Below, in pieces: positions 46,021 through 57,300 of a stretch of DNA of 64,000 nucleotides. The DNA is from Meconema thalassinum. Taxonomy: Eukaryota > Arthropoda > Insecta > Orthoptera > Tettigoniidae. The stretch covers positions 793,910,979-793,974,978 of the forward strand of contig OX336389.2 of NCBI GenBank assembly GCA_946902985.2. Direction: 5' to 3'. A program made the position numbers and the translations under genes. The notes beneath the pieces were generated by a model. That model made no database searches, was not told the origin of the DNA, and saw only the letters and a program-made list of their open reading frames with translations. How positions within the stretch are numbered: the first letter of the stretch is position 1; every line of letters begins with the position of its first letter.

Positions 46021-47250
46021 ATAAGCTTATGCGATCACCTTTTGCCCGCGTGTGTGTATCTGTGTGTGTGTGCGTACGCGTGCCACCCTAATAAAGTCTA
46101 AACGGCTAAAGCGATTTCGATGAAACTCGGTAAGGTCATAGTACTATTTTGTCTGACCCCGACCGTACCCTTCAAATTTCATTACATTTCACCAATCCAA
46201 CATGGCAGCTGTGCGAAATATTTCACCGGCATTCTATATCTCCGAAGTTATTACAGATATCACCCAGAAAAAAATTACGGTGATAAAGGGCACTATTACA
46301 AGTTCACCTAAGTGATTTTCAAAAAACTTACAAAACGAACATGGTGACCACTCGAATTTGAAACATTTAAATATAAATTTTCTTACGATTTAACTATCTG
46401 AACGCAGTGAAACATGGTACAGCAAATGCTTCAACCCATTGTAATGCACTGACTTCTCATTTAGTTCAATTGTTATCGTTACCTCAAGATGGCGGCTGTG
46501 CGAAATTTTCAAATTAATATTTTATTTTTTGTGTCCTAATCATTATCGAAGTCAACGTTTGAATAAAAATAACTACGCAATAATCCTCATCTAATAGTAC
46601 ATAACTCTACGGCCTACATAAATTATATAAAAATCCAACAAGGTGACCATCCAGAATATTTAGATGGTTTTCAATATCTAACCTACTAATCTATGACAGC
46701 AATCAAGCTGAAATTTTGTTTGTTGATAAAGACTATTAACGTAAGTTGACCTATAGGGCTTTCAATAACCAGGTGAGCACAAATTCAACATAGCAGAGGC
46801 GCGAAATCTAAATACCGTATTTAAATAGATGTTTCTTGCTATTTAAGCATCGAGCGCAGTGAAACATGGTACGGTATTTGCCTACACAAATTGTAATCCC
46901 CTTACATGTAATTTATTTCAATTGTTTTCATAACCACAAGATGGCGGCTATTCGACATTTTAATACCTCGCTTTTTCTTCTTGTGTTAATCATGCGATTA
47001 AAGTTTGAATAATTCACCTACGCAAAAATCTTCATGTAGGCTTAATATTACATAACCATGTGCCCTACATATATAAAAATCCAACATGGCGACCAACCGG
47101 AATATTTCGGATGGTTCTCAATTTCTACGAATCAATCACAGCGAAAAAACTGAAATTTTGTATGTTGTTAGAGGCAATTGACATAGGTAGGATATATGAA
47201 AATAGGCTATTTTGTTCTTCACAAAACTACTGTACTTGCTTTAAATGTGC
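46021..47250 (+). repeat. Helitron-like repeat related to the guanylate cyclase intron repeat, with an internal duplication
   Basis: It starts GCGATCACCTTTTGCCCG with a (GT)n run, then AACGGCTAAAGCGATTTCGA and TGAAACTCGGTAAGG, the degenerate Helitron-style motif also seen at 21566-22330. The segment with AGTGAAACATGGTACAGCAA, AAGATGGCGGCTGTGCGAAA and AATCCAACAAGGTGACCAT (46400-46760) is repeated in diverged form at 46855-47220. It is non-coding and no CTRR end was found. Confidence 0.6.
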
Positions 47251-47336
47251 ATGAATGAAATCCGTTTAGATTCAGGTAATTCGGAACAGGCTACTGGGAC
47301 TGTTTGGATGATCACTACATCCAGTAAGAACTGTAG

Positions 47337-47735
47337 TCCCTACGTGTTTCTGGTGTAGCGGCTAGCATTCTTGGCTGTCGCCGCGGTGGGCCAAGTTCAA
47401 TTCCTGACTCTGCCAAGAAATTGTAATCTTGTCTGAGAGCAGAAATGGGATCCATTCAGCCTCGTGAGGAAAAACTGACAAAAGATGGTTTCGATTCCCA
47501 CCTCAGCCATCTTGGAAGTGGTTGTCCGTGATTTCCCACCGCTACTGCAGGCGAATGCTGGGATGGTTCCTAACTTAAGGCCACGAACGCTTCCTTCCTA
47601 ATATATAGGCTACTTTAATTACAAATGCACACATGTGTACAGCCATCAGGTTATCAGACAAAAATTCCATACTCACCCAAGTATACAGGGCTAAATGACC
47701 ACTATGTCCACGCCCCTCAAATGAATCAATTCCCT
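47337..47735 (+). repeat. SINE family D, head type 1, full length
   Basis: The tRNA-like head (GGTGTAGCGGCTAGCATTCT, B box AAGTTCAATTCC) is followed by GACTCTGCCAAGAAATTGTA, a body with GGCGAATGCTGGGATGGTTC, TTAAGGCCACG, and the shared tail (CATCAGGTTATCAGACAA, then TCACCCAAGTATACAGGGCT). Confidence 0.72.
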
Positions 47736-47969
47736 ACGTGGGAACTCAATAATATACAGAAAGATCATCGAATCACACACAATCAACTTAAGACAGTGAG
47801 CTGACATACACGGAAGATTCCGTGAATTGTGGAATTTGACAAAGCTGACGATTTTGCCGACTTATCACTCTTTAAAACTTGAACAATGGCGAGGTATACG
47901 TTGCTTTTAACTGATTCTTAATGTAACATGGGTCTCTCAAAATTTAACTCTCTTAAATGCCAATAAATT

Positions 47970-48302
47970 AAGCCTCCGTGGCTTAGGCGGCAGCACGCCG
48001 GCCTCCCACCGCTGGGTCCGTGGTTCAAATCCCGGTCACTCCATGTGAGATCTGTGCTGGACAAAACGGAGGCAGATAGGTTTTTCTCCGGGTACTCCGG
48101 TTTTCCCTGTCAAAATTTCATTCCAGCAACATTCTCCACTATCATTTCATTTCATCTGTCAATCATTTAATCATTGCCCCAGAGGAGTGCGTCAGGCCTT
48201 GGCAGCCGGCATAGTCCATATCCTCGCCGCTAGATGGAGGCTTCATTCATTCCATTCCTGACCCGGTCGGAGACTGGAAGCAGGCTGTGGATTTTCATTT
48301 TC
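47970..48302 (+). mobile_element. tRNA-derived SINE, family B, 333 bp, with 15-bp target duplication
   Basis: The head AAGCCTCCGTGGCTTAGGCG, then B box GGTTCAAATCCCGG, is followed by a body (CTCCGGGTACTCCGGTTTTC, GCCCCAGAGGAGTG, CTCGCCGCTAGATGGAGGCT) and the end GGCTGTGGATTTTCATTTTC. The target duplication AAATGCCAATAAATT is at 47955-47969 and 48303-48317, identical. A second copy at 62718-63049 differs by only a few percent, so the family was recently active. Confidence 0.9.
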
Positions 48303-48317
48303 AAATGCCAATAAATT

Positions 48318-49063
48318 GAGCCGGGATATATTCCCGCAACATTGGTTGGATGATGTGAACGCCATATTGATCGGAGTCAAACAGCTTATGATTAGCGAAT
48401 CACGGGTGGATATAATTGCATCAAACTACTGGTAACGCAGTGATTTACAATATCAATACATCAGTGTACTGCCTATTATAGATATATGTGGGAGCATAGC
48501 TTATTGTTCTCCCTTGTGTGCCCTGAATAGCCATGCCAGCTTAATTGCTCGTCAATATAATAGCAATTACTCATGTGAAGTTCATATTGTGCAAAATCAA
48601 TCTAGCTTAAATATCCGACCGGAGCAGATCGAAACCCACCAAGTTTTGTGCGGATCTCTATAGAGTTCAGCTTCTCCAGGTGAGAGTCTCACGCCCTTGG
48701 CGTGGAAGAAATGGGAGCAGGAACGAAACCAAGCAGAGTGGGTCGAGGCTTATAACCAGCAAGAAAAAGCACTTCTGCAGGCAGTAGGCTGTGTGCTATT
48801 CATGCGATAAAGACTGCAAAACTGACTAAAACAAAATTCTGCTGTCGTATTTACACACCTTTAAATGCCATTGGACGCCAGTGGCTTCAAACCAATTATA
48901 TCGGGTTATAATGAGTAACAGTTAACCACCGTGCAACTGACTACAACGTATATGATTATTATTTGTAATTATTTTATCTTAATTAGTTCATTCAAATCCC
49001 ACGTCAAATGCAACTCGTTGCAAAGGAATGGTAAAACGCTGATCCATAATAGAAGTAATAATC

Positions 49064-49075
<12 letters not shown>
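48318..49075. other. Stretch without a supported gene
   Basis: There is a GC-richer block at 48600-48790 (CGAAACCCACCAAGTTTTGT and following) of unknown origin. No coding evidence. Confidence 0.4.
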
Positions 49076-49131
<56 letters not shown>

Positions 49132-49153
49132 TATAATAATAATAATAATAATA
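49076..49153. repeat. (AAT)n microsatellite
   Basis: About 25 AAT units with one ATTATAAT interruption. The poly-Asn and poly-Ile frames over it are artefacts. Confidence 0.9.
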
Positions 49154-49411
49154 AGGATTCTTAACCTTGCCCTGTCAATGAAACTTAAAAACACCTGGCA
49201 GCTTGAAGTTGGAAAAGATCTTCAGGAAATAGGCATCACAGATGGCATTGTACTAGACAAAGCTAAGTTCAGAGAATTAGTCGATAATCACTGCTTTGTA
49301 GACCTTCCAAGCACTATCAACAACATAACCTGGTTAAAAGAACGTAAAGAGAAGCCACAGCGAGAAGATGAAGAGATTTTGGGAGAAGAGAAAGGCAATG
49401 CCATCAGCTAA
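49154..49411 (+). pseudogene. LINE ORF2 C-terminal fragment
   Basis: The frame reads MKLKNTWQLEVGKDLQEIGI, then TDGIVLDKAKFRELVDNHCF, resembling the extreme C-terminus of RTE/Jockey-like ORF2 proteins (the W..D..DLKELGI..... DR.KFRE pattern). Short and isolated; family assignment is tentative. Confidence 0.5.
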
Positions 49412-50095
49412 ATAAGTTCAATCGCGCTCCTTAGTCAGGCATGACGAAGAAAGAATAATACAGTGAATTCCTCTCATGACTCGTCCGGCCAGCGCACCGA
49501 GCTTTTCTCCCGTTCACTCAGCCCTCCCCACTCGGCATGCATAGCAATAAGAACAGAACAGCACTTGGCTCACTTTATCCGGGCATGACATGAGATAACA
49601 ATTAAAATGAAGAAAGGAAGAATTAATAAATTAAGGTTGTACCTTATGACAGGAGATGTATTAATCTTTCTGAGATTTCATTTACTTTTTCCTCATTAAG
49701 TACACGTTTTTTAACACTTCACTTCTTATCGAGTAAAGAACCAGTTCCTCTCAATTTGTTTACGAGATTCTGCACGGTATCTCTATGTGAAGAACGTACA
49801 CCTGGAAAATGTGTTATGAAACGTCTAACGACTTCCCTGCAAGACTCTGGTTTCACATAATTATCGTACATAAATACCCTTTCCTCTACCGTGTGGAGGA
49901 ATTTATGAGAATTATACCCCCAAGTAACACTTCACAACTCGAGAACAGTTGGAGCGACAGACCAACACTAACTTAATACACGTTATAAGCACGGACCAGA
50001 ACTGGGAAGTGCGCGCTGTGTAACAGGAAGTGATCAGTCAACGCGATGCAGATAAGCTCGATGGGCTGGCCGGACGAGTTATGAGAGGAACTCAC
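49412..50095. other. Stretch without a supported gene
   Basis: No motifs were recognised. It precedes a SINE C tail. Confidence 0.4.
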
Positions 50096-50190
50096 TGTAA
50101 TAATAGTAATAATAATAATAATAATAATAATATCGTTGTTACGTCCCCTTTTATCAACTGCAGTGTTTCAGGACGCCAGGGTGTCATATT
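50096..50190 (-). repeat. SINE family C, 3' portion with (AAT)n tail
   Basis: On the plus strand an (AAT)n tail is followed by ATCGTTGTTACGTCCCCTTT and CAGGACGCCAGGGTGTCAT, the 3' end of the family C SINE on the minus strand. The tRNA-like head is missing. Confidence 0.65.
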
Positions 50191-50351
50191 TTCATCATTT
50201 CAAATGATCTTGTCGACTTCGTCGTTATGCTTGGGTCTAACGTCATGCGTTACGGTTACGGTTACGGCGTGTATGACGTCATTATGTTGTTCAGTGCATA
50301 TGCACCGAGTCTGAGTTTACTCTTGGGAGACAGCGAGTACGTGACGTCAGA

Positions 50352-51665
50352 CAGGATAACAGGGTGACTCCTAAAGAGGTGTGCAAGATGTCAGACAGGA
50401 ATACAGGGTGACCCTTAACGAGGTGTACAAGATGTCAGACAAGAATACAGGGTGACTCTTAAAGAGATATACAAGACGTCAGATAAGATTACAGGGTAAC
50501 TCCTAAAGAGGTGTACACATAGTCTGACAGGAATACAGGGTGACTCCTAAAGTGGTGTACACGGTTTCAGACAGGAATACAGGGTGACTCCTAAAGAGAT
50601 ATACAAGACCTTATATAAGAATACAGGGTGACTCCTAAAGTGGTGTACAAGATGCCAGATAAGAATACAGGGTGACTCCTAAAGAGGTGCACAAGATGTC
50701 AGACGAGAATACAGGGTGACTCCTAAAGAGGTGTACAAATTGTCAGACAAGAATACAGGGTGACTCTTAAAGAGATATACAAGACGTCAGATAAGATTAC
50801 AGGGTAACTCCTAAAGAGGTGTACACATAGTCTGACAGGAATACAGGGTGACTCCTAAAGTGGTGTACACGGTTTCAGACAGGAATACAGGGTGACTCCT
50901 AAAGAGATATACAAGACCTTATATAAGAATACAGGGTGACTCCTAAAGTGGTGTACAAGATGCCAGATAAGAATACAGGGTGACTCCTAAAGAGATATAC
51001 AAGACGTCAGATAAGAATACAGGGTGACTCCTAAAGAGGTGTACACGGTGTCAGACAGGAATACAGGGTGACTCCCAAAGAGGTGTACAAGATGTCACAC
51101 AAGAATACAGGGTGACACCTAAAGAGATATACAAGACGTCATATAAGAATACAGGGTGACTCCTAAAGAGGTGTACAAGATGCCAGATAAGAATACAGGG
51201 TGACTCCTAAAGAGATATACAAGATGCCAGATGAGAATACAAGGTGACTCATAAAGAGGTGTACAAGATGGCAGAGAAGAATACAGGGTGACTCCTAAAG
51301 AGGTGCACAAGATGTCAGACGAGAATACAGGGTGACTCCTAAAGAGGTGTACAAATTGTCAGACAAGAATACAGGGTGACTTCTAAAGAGGTGTACAAGA
51401 TGTCACACAAGAATACAGGGTGACTTCTAAAGAGATATACAAGATGCCAGATAAGAATACAGGGTGTCTCCTAAAGAGGTGTGCAGGATGTCAGAGCAAA
51501 ATACAGGGTGACACTTAACGAGGTGTACAGTATGTTAGATTCAATTCAAATATAGGGTGACCCTTAAAGAGGTTTGCAAGATATCAGATTCAAATAATGG
51601 GCGACCCTTAAAGAGTTGTAAAAGATGTCAGACTCAAATACAGGGTGACCCTTAAAGAGGTGCCC
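50352..51665. repeat. 44-bp minisatellite array, about 30 units, with higher-order period
   Basis: The unit is AATACAGGGTGACTCCTAAA, GAGGTGTACA, AGATGTCAGACAAG (44 bp). Variants with GAGATATACAAGACGTC or GTGGTGTACACGGTTTC recur in a fixed order, so that a seven-unit block (from about 50436) is repeated exactly 308 bp downstream (from about 50744). The array decays at its right end. Confidence 0.92.
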
Positions 51666-51824
51666 GCGCGGGAAGCCTAAGTTAATGGGTAATGGAGTCT
51701 GTTCAAAGAGTCCTGGGGCTTCGAGCGAAGCGAGAAGCCCTCCTGAGCCTTTCTAACATGTGTTGCATTTGTAGCATGCGTCATTTGAAATGATATAAAG
51801 TCTAGTCTCTCAGACTGACTGTAT

Positions 51825-51955
51825 CTTTTTTCTGAAAGGGATCATTAACGTGCCAGTAAATATACTGTTAGTACTCCCTCGCATTTAAGCCCCCTTAAAT
51901 GCCAGCTGACTGTGCGATTTGATCCCACAACATTGGGGACAGCAGGCCAAAATAT
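51825..51955 (-). repeat. SINE family C fragment
   Basis: On the plus strand GGGATCATTAACGTGCCAGT, CTCCCTCGCATTTAAGCCC and the tRNA-like part GATTTGATCCCACAACATTG are present. The (AAT)n tail is absent. Confidence 0.6.
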
Positions 51956-52257
51956 TCCCGCCACATCACGAAGCCAACGAGTAAAATTTGAAACTACCAA
52001 CCAATCGCAATAATTCGCACATTCAGACCTTATTTCCTCCCACGTGAACTCTTCATTCAGCCCCAGTAGTAAATGCACATCCCACAGTAGCATGATGGAA
52101 CACGCTGATGACTGAATGGACATTCGTATGAATTGTTTCACATCATGTGCTAAATGGCAGCTGGACATTTCCTAAGTTGCCAATTTTTGTTTTATTATCG
52201 TAAAGGACATCATTTTCTTCATGCCTGTAAAGTATGTTTGCTCTTCATGAAGTAAGC

Positions 52258-52449
52258 CAGAGTTTAGTACTTTTCAGTCGGTCAACACGAATGTACCCAA
52301 AAGAGCTGGGTTATGCCCTAATCCTGGAATAAATTACATGAGATTAATAAATAAATAAATAAATCTCATGTAATTTATTCCAGGATTAGGGAATAACCCA
52401 GCTCTTTTGGGTACATTCGTGTTGACCCACTGAAAAGCACTAAATTCTT
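52258..52449. repeat. Palindrome made of two inverted copies of a 90-bp repeat
   Basis: The left arm (52258-52345, GGTCAACACGAATGTACCCA, then AAAAGAGCTGGGTTATGCCC) and right arm (52362-52449) are inverted and about 95% identical, joined by AATAAATAAATAAATA. The same 90-bp unit is inserted in Gag at 4996-5089. The two units are joined tail to tail. Confidence 0.88.
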
Positions 52450-52964
52450 GTTTACTAAGGCAACACTGAAAAAATGGCTTCAAACCCCACAATCTTCATG
52501 AAGTGGTAAAAAGCATTGGTCACACGCTGAAGAAACTACTAATCAAGTGTTTGCACTTCATGAATCCTCTAGACAAGGCTCGTTCAGTGACCAAGTAAGT
52601 GACCACGGGTACTAGTGCTTAATCATGTGCCTGCCTGCGAGCAAGCAGTCTCCATTCTTCCGCACTGATATTTTTCTCTGTATTTTCTTTTCCGTCCACC
52701 TCTGCTTCTAAACGCCTTGACACACTTGTTGCAGTATTTGATATTTGCTCATCATGCTAACCATTTGTTAATCCTGGAAATGGATAATAACGGAAACTGA
52801 AATTTAGGAATAAACTTGGACATCCAGTAAATTTTATAACTTATCTAAATGCTTTACAGCAAGAAGGTGGGTATTATGTAAGTAAGGATTCTGCGAAAGT
52901 TAGTTACTTTGTCTCATTGTAGCAGAACGTGGATTTTCTTTCAGTGCAGGCGACATAATAAAAG
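52450..52964. other. Stretch without a supported gene
   Basis: Nothing recognised. Confidence 0.4.
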
Positions 52965-53345
52965 ACTGCTTACGACCATCTCGTAGCGTAGTAGCTTGAG
53001 GTTTTGTCTCTGAACACGGAGGTCCAGGTTTGTTTCCAAGCCCTGCCAAGAAAATTAATTCTGGTCTGAGGGCTAGAACCGGGCACTCAGTAACCTGAGG
53101 CAGAGCTGAGAAAAGGGGTTTAGATTCCTACCTCAGCTATCCTAAAAGTGGTTTACCTTTGATTCCCACTTCTACTCTAGGCGAATGCTGGGATGGAACC
53201 TCAATTAAGGGCACGGGCGACTTCTACTAGTTCTACCATTACGGTGGCATATGATGTCAGGCAGATTCCACACTCACACACACACACACACACAAGTAAA
53301 CGGGGCTACAATACCATGATGTTGCAAAACCCATACGTTCTGCTT
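52965..53345 (+). repeat. SINE family D, head type 1
   Basis: A degenerate tRNA-like head is followed by AAGCCCTGCCAAGAAAATTA, GGCGAATGCTGGGATGGAAC, TTAAGGGCACGG, an expanded (CA)n and the end AGTAAACGGGGCTACAATAC. More diverged than the copy at 47337. Confidence 0.65.
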
Positions 53346-53997
53346 ACTGCTTCCTTTCCTAAGTTAACTCCAAAGTGTTGCACTTGACAACATTCAGGAC
53401 TTCCTGGCGTCCCCAAAAGTTCGTGGCTAACTAAGAATAACAAAAGAAACAATATGCCAAGAACATGGCTATTATTCTCAAGTACAGATGCAACAGCAAT
53501 ATTTATGTACGGAGTGGATACTGAACTAAGGATGACAGAGAAACTTCAGATATAGTCCTAATGTCTGACAGGAAAACAGCTGTAGGAATGCTGTGTGCTT
53601 GCTGGAAGGTATTGCAGGTATAGGCCTAGAATCGGATAGAAGATCTGTAATAGTTACACATGGAGGTGGCTTCTCTGACTGGATCTATGTCAGGAGTTGT
53701 AAGCAGGATGCGATAACTGGTGAAAGGTGTCGGCGTTATCAAAGGAATTGTTGGAAAACAGTACCTTATACCCGGAGCAATCTGTGGGCAAAAAGTGCAC
53801 ATTTGACAGGCTGGTGTTGTTGTAAAAGTAAATTTTCAAAATTCACATGGTCGGACCTTCATGTTGGTTTTAAAAATTATAGAGGCGTGACTCTTTTGTA
53901 GGAAGTGCGTTGGCTGTGCCGAGGAGTTTTTCTGGAACGTAATTTTTAATATTAAATGTTTGTGAAAATTAAAGGCTATCCCGTGAATGATCTTGAG
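53346..53997. other. Stretch with one unassigned open frame
   Basis: An open frame at 53593-53901 (+) contains SDRRSVIVTHGGGFSDWI, faintly like a DDE transposase strand, but without further motifs. I do not call it a gene. Confidence 0.35.
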
Positions 53998-54355
53998 CAG
54001 TGATCTTCAACCCACGGCCCAAGGGGCGCCTGCAGGCCGCCGCCTTTATTTTAGCGGCTTGTAAAACTATCTAGTTTCAATTATTCATATTTAATGGTAT
54101 TTCGATAGCCACAACAGTGTTATGATGATGTACCGATGATAAAAAGATCAATGAGTTCAGAAGATTTCATCCTTTTGTTATTTTTTAAATGTTATCATAC
54201 TTCGTAGACCGTAGTAGGGAGTTTTGTAGGCGGCGAAGTAAGTGTGGCAACCCTGTGACTCAAGGCCAGTCAACTGGGACTGCTTTCTACGGTGCACTAA
54301 TCAGTATTACCTGATCTCTCCTAGCGAGTGAACGCTTGTTTATGTATTGCGAATA

Positions 54356-57300
54356 ATGCCTATGAGAAGTAACAAAAGGAAAATTGCTTATGAGTACTGT
54401 ACCCTTATAACTGGATGACCCACCAATATCCTCCGGCTGGAAACAATCTGGGATTGTAGCATCTTGAAGTCCCGGCTAAAAACGACATGGTGCCACTTGG
54501 CGAATACACTCAGAATAAGAGACAGGATTTTCTAAGACGGAATGTGCTGCAGTATCTAATTACAAAACAGTAGGGTCATCTAACTACTTAGGATAAAGAG
54601 AGTCTCTAAAAAATCTCGGGCGTAAGGATGCGGATTAGGTCCCTCGGGAACTTCCACCCTACAGCACAATCCTCTACCATCTAACTACAAGTATGATGCC
54701 AGTTTCCTATAAAACAATCAGGAAATCGTCAACACGAATCCGTCTATTTATTATAAAAGCAATACACTTCTCGTGTCGTCGAGCTTTGATTAAACGCTCC
54801 CGAAAAAAAAAGCAATGAAATAAATACGAATTCCCAAGTGTCATTAATCCATATAAAAATACAAATCGTTTCCTTAAGAAACCGTAAAAATTGTTACGAG
54901 TAAGCTTCAATAAGCTTCTATACAGCGAACAACTGCTGTGCCCTAGGTGACGGGAGTTTATAACAAGAAAAATGTTATAAGCTAAAAATTTAAATAATCC
55001 CAAAAATAAATGACGTTACCTCTGACGTAGATCTCCGTCATTACAAATACTATTCATTACTCTAAACAATTTATCTCCCGTACCCTAACATCAAGATTTC
55101 TTCCTCTAGGAAGCGCAAAATCTCTACACAACTTTAAAGTTTAAATTTAAAATATAAAACACTCCTAAATCTACTTACGAATCTATCTGACATACATTTA
55201 ATATAACACTCTATACAATGGAAATAATCACGTCGTAGTTCATCAACTACTTACTTAAAATAAAATATATATACAACGCGTTCCTTCCTTTCTATCTACA
55301 ATACAACATGTAATTGTCCTTCTACTTCACTCCTGCCTCTCAACGGGCTTCAGAAAAGTATGACTTCACTCTACTATGTCTTGTTCGTGGTTTGCGTTAC
55401 AATCAGGTATTCTATAATCCATATAATTAAGTAGAGACTAGTTCAAGAACCTCTTACAACTTATCTGTTCATGTAATAAATATACTTAATAAAAATACAC
55501 ATTTCCACTCGTCGAATAATTACCATAAATGAAAACATTAGGAAAAGAACCATTTAATAGACCTCTGTTTACTCTCAGCTTCAACAAAGATCCAATAAAT
55601 CCTATAATTTCTATCAGATTTAACTTCATCCAGGATCCGCTTTCCTGTGAATTTAAAGGAGTTTCAACTCTATTGAGACTATTTCAATAACATCCACAAT
55701 TAATAAACTTCCATAACATTGCTCTCATAACTTCTTACTTCCATGAAATACACGCGTCTGTCACTACAGACATTTCTACAAAAATAGATCAATGGCTACA
55801 CACTGGCTCATTGTCTCACAACACACCTCCGTCTACAACGGGAATAATAAATCTCATCCATCGAGATACTTCGCAGTTCCTTCAAAACAATTCCTTTCTC
55901 TATACTTTCCAATAATAAACTCATTTTTCAGTTACCACAATCTTAATAACTATGTAATAAAAATACCGGTTTTCTCCATGAATCAATTTAATAGGTAATG
56001 CGATAAAATGATAATCTTAAAATAAAAATCTTATTTCTTTGCCTCACTCACATTTTTAAAACCTTTCAACAAACTGTAACATTCCTTCAATTCCTTCGTT
56101 ACATTATTTCTTAATTCAAAATACGCTATCGTTCGTATTTGTTAATTCCACATTGCAATTCTTTACAGATTCTTTCTTTGCTCTCATTTCAACTAATTCC
56201 AATACTTAAAAGAAAACATTACTCACAAAATTTCTTCACTAAATCTGTTTCATTATTTCTCAGATCGTGACTTAATATAGATCTCTACAATAGATCTTTC
56301 TGAATCGCATTCTTTGACATATAATTCCTATCACATACTTGGAAAACATTTCCATCATTACAATCATTAATATAACATAGATATCGTGCGATTTAAAACA
56401 CGTTTAAATTTTACTATAACTATTCTGAACTAAACTATAAAATCTCCCTTCAAATTTCGAATATCGCAAAAATCGAAAAATCGAAATGAAAAATACCTAA
56501 AATTCCGAAATCGTCTAAAAATACGACCAAGCATCCGCATGATGTTTTTACGAATATAAGAATGAAAACTGCAATAATCTAAAATACAATATAGAAAAAT
56601 GGCATTCAACACTAGTTGTCGGATATTCAAGATATATATAATTCTACAAAGTGGCATGTTCAATGTTGGTCCGTGGACTACCTTGTGCTGGGTTAAAGTT
56701 GGCATCCTTCCTTTGGTTACCCATTAGAAACGGAATGTTTCTAGCGGTTTAAGACTGCGTGATGTTCAGCATTCTTGTCCAATTCTCCCTCCGAATATCT
56801 CGTGCGGTCAGGTCTCGGGATACGACCTCGATCATCATCGTGCTGTCGCCTCCTTCCGCCGATGACTCTTCTGGGTGAGATGGGATAGCCCTTTCTCGCT
56901 TCGGCGCCGGGTAATTCCCTGGCCGCCCTCGTCCATGAATATCTTCTGGTCTTCTTTCCCCAAAGTTCCCTGTAGATCGTCATTTGAGATGGTAAAATGA
57001 CTGATAATTGTAGAATTTCTACTACGGGAGAGATGAGATGTTAATCTCCCCCGAAATGTTGATGTTAAGTCATTTCGGATGTTCCTGATGCCATCATAGC
57101 GTCGTTCCCATAATTGTTTAAGAGTTCATCACGACGCTTGTAGAATCGTTCGTAAATTCCTCCCTCAACTTTTGGAATTTTACCATTCTTGAAACTGTAG
57201 ATTTGTCGTTAAAAATATAATTATTTCTTCGCTGAATGTCGACTTTTATGTTACTTGCACATTACTAAGTGCCTTCGATGTATATTTTCTATTTGCTTTG

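Noticed and set aside
48931..49194. Poly-Asn and poly-Ile open frames
   Set aside because: Translations of an (AAT)n microsatellite.
50352..51665. CRISPR-like array
   Set aside because: Units are contiguous 44-mers without unique spacers, in an insect genome; this is a minisatellite. The same applies to 23030-26690.
53593..53901. 102-residue open frame with a faint DDE-transposase-like segment
   Set aside because: Only one weak motif; no second catalytic residue, terminal repeats or neighbours to support it.
55000..56983. Open frames inside the 3.5-kb solo LTR
   Set aside because: Short, AT-biased and without motifs; the region is bounded as a single non-coding insert.
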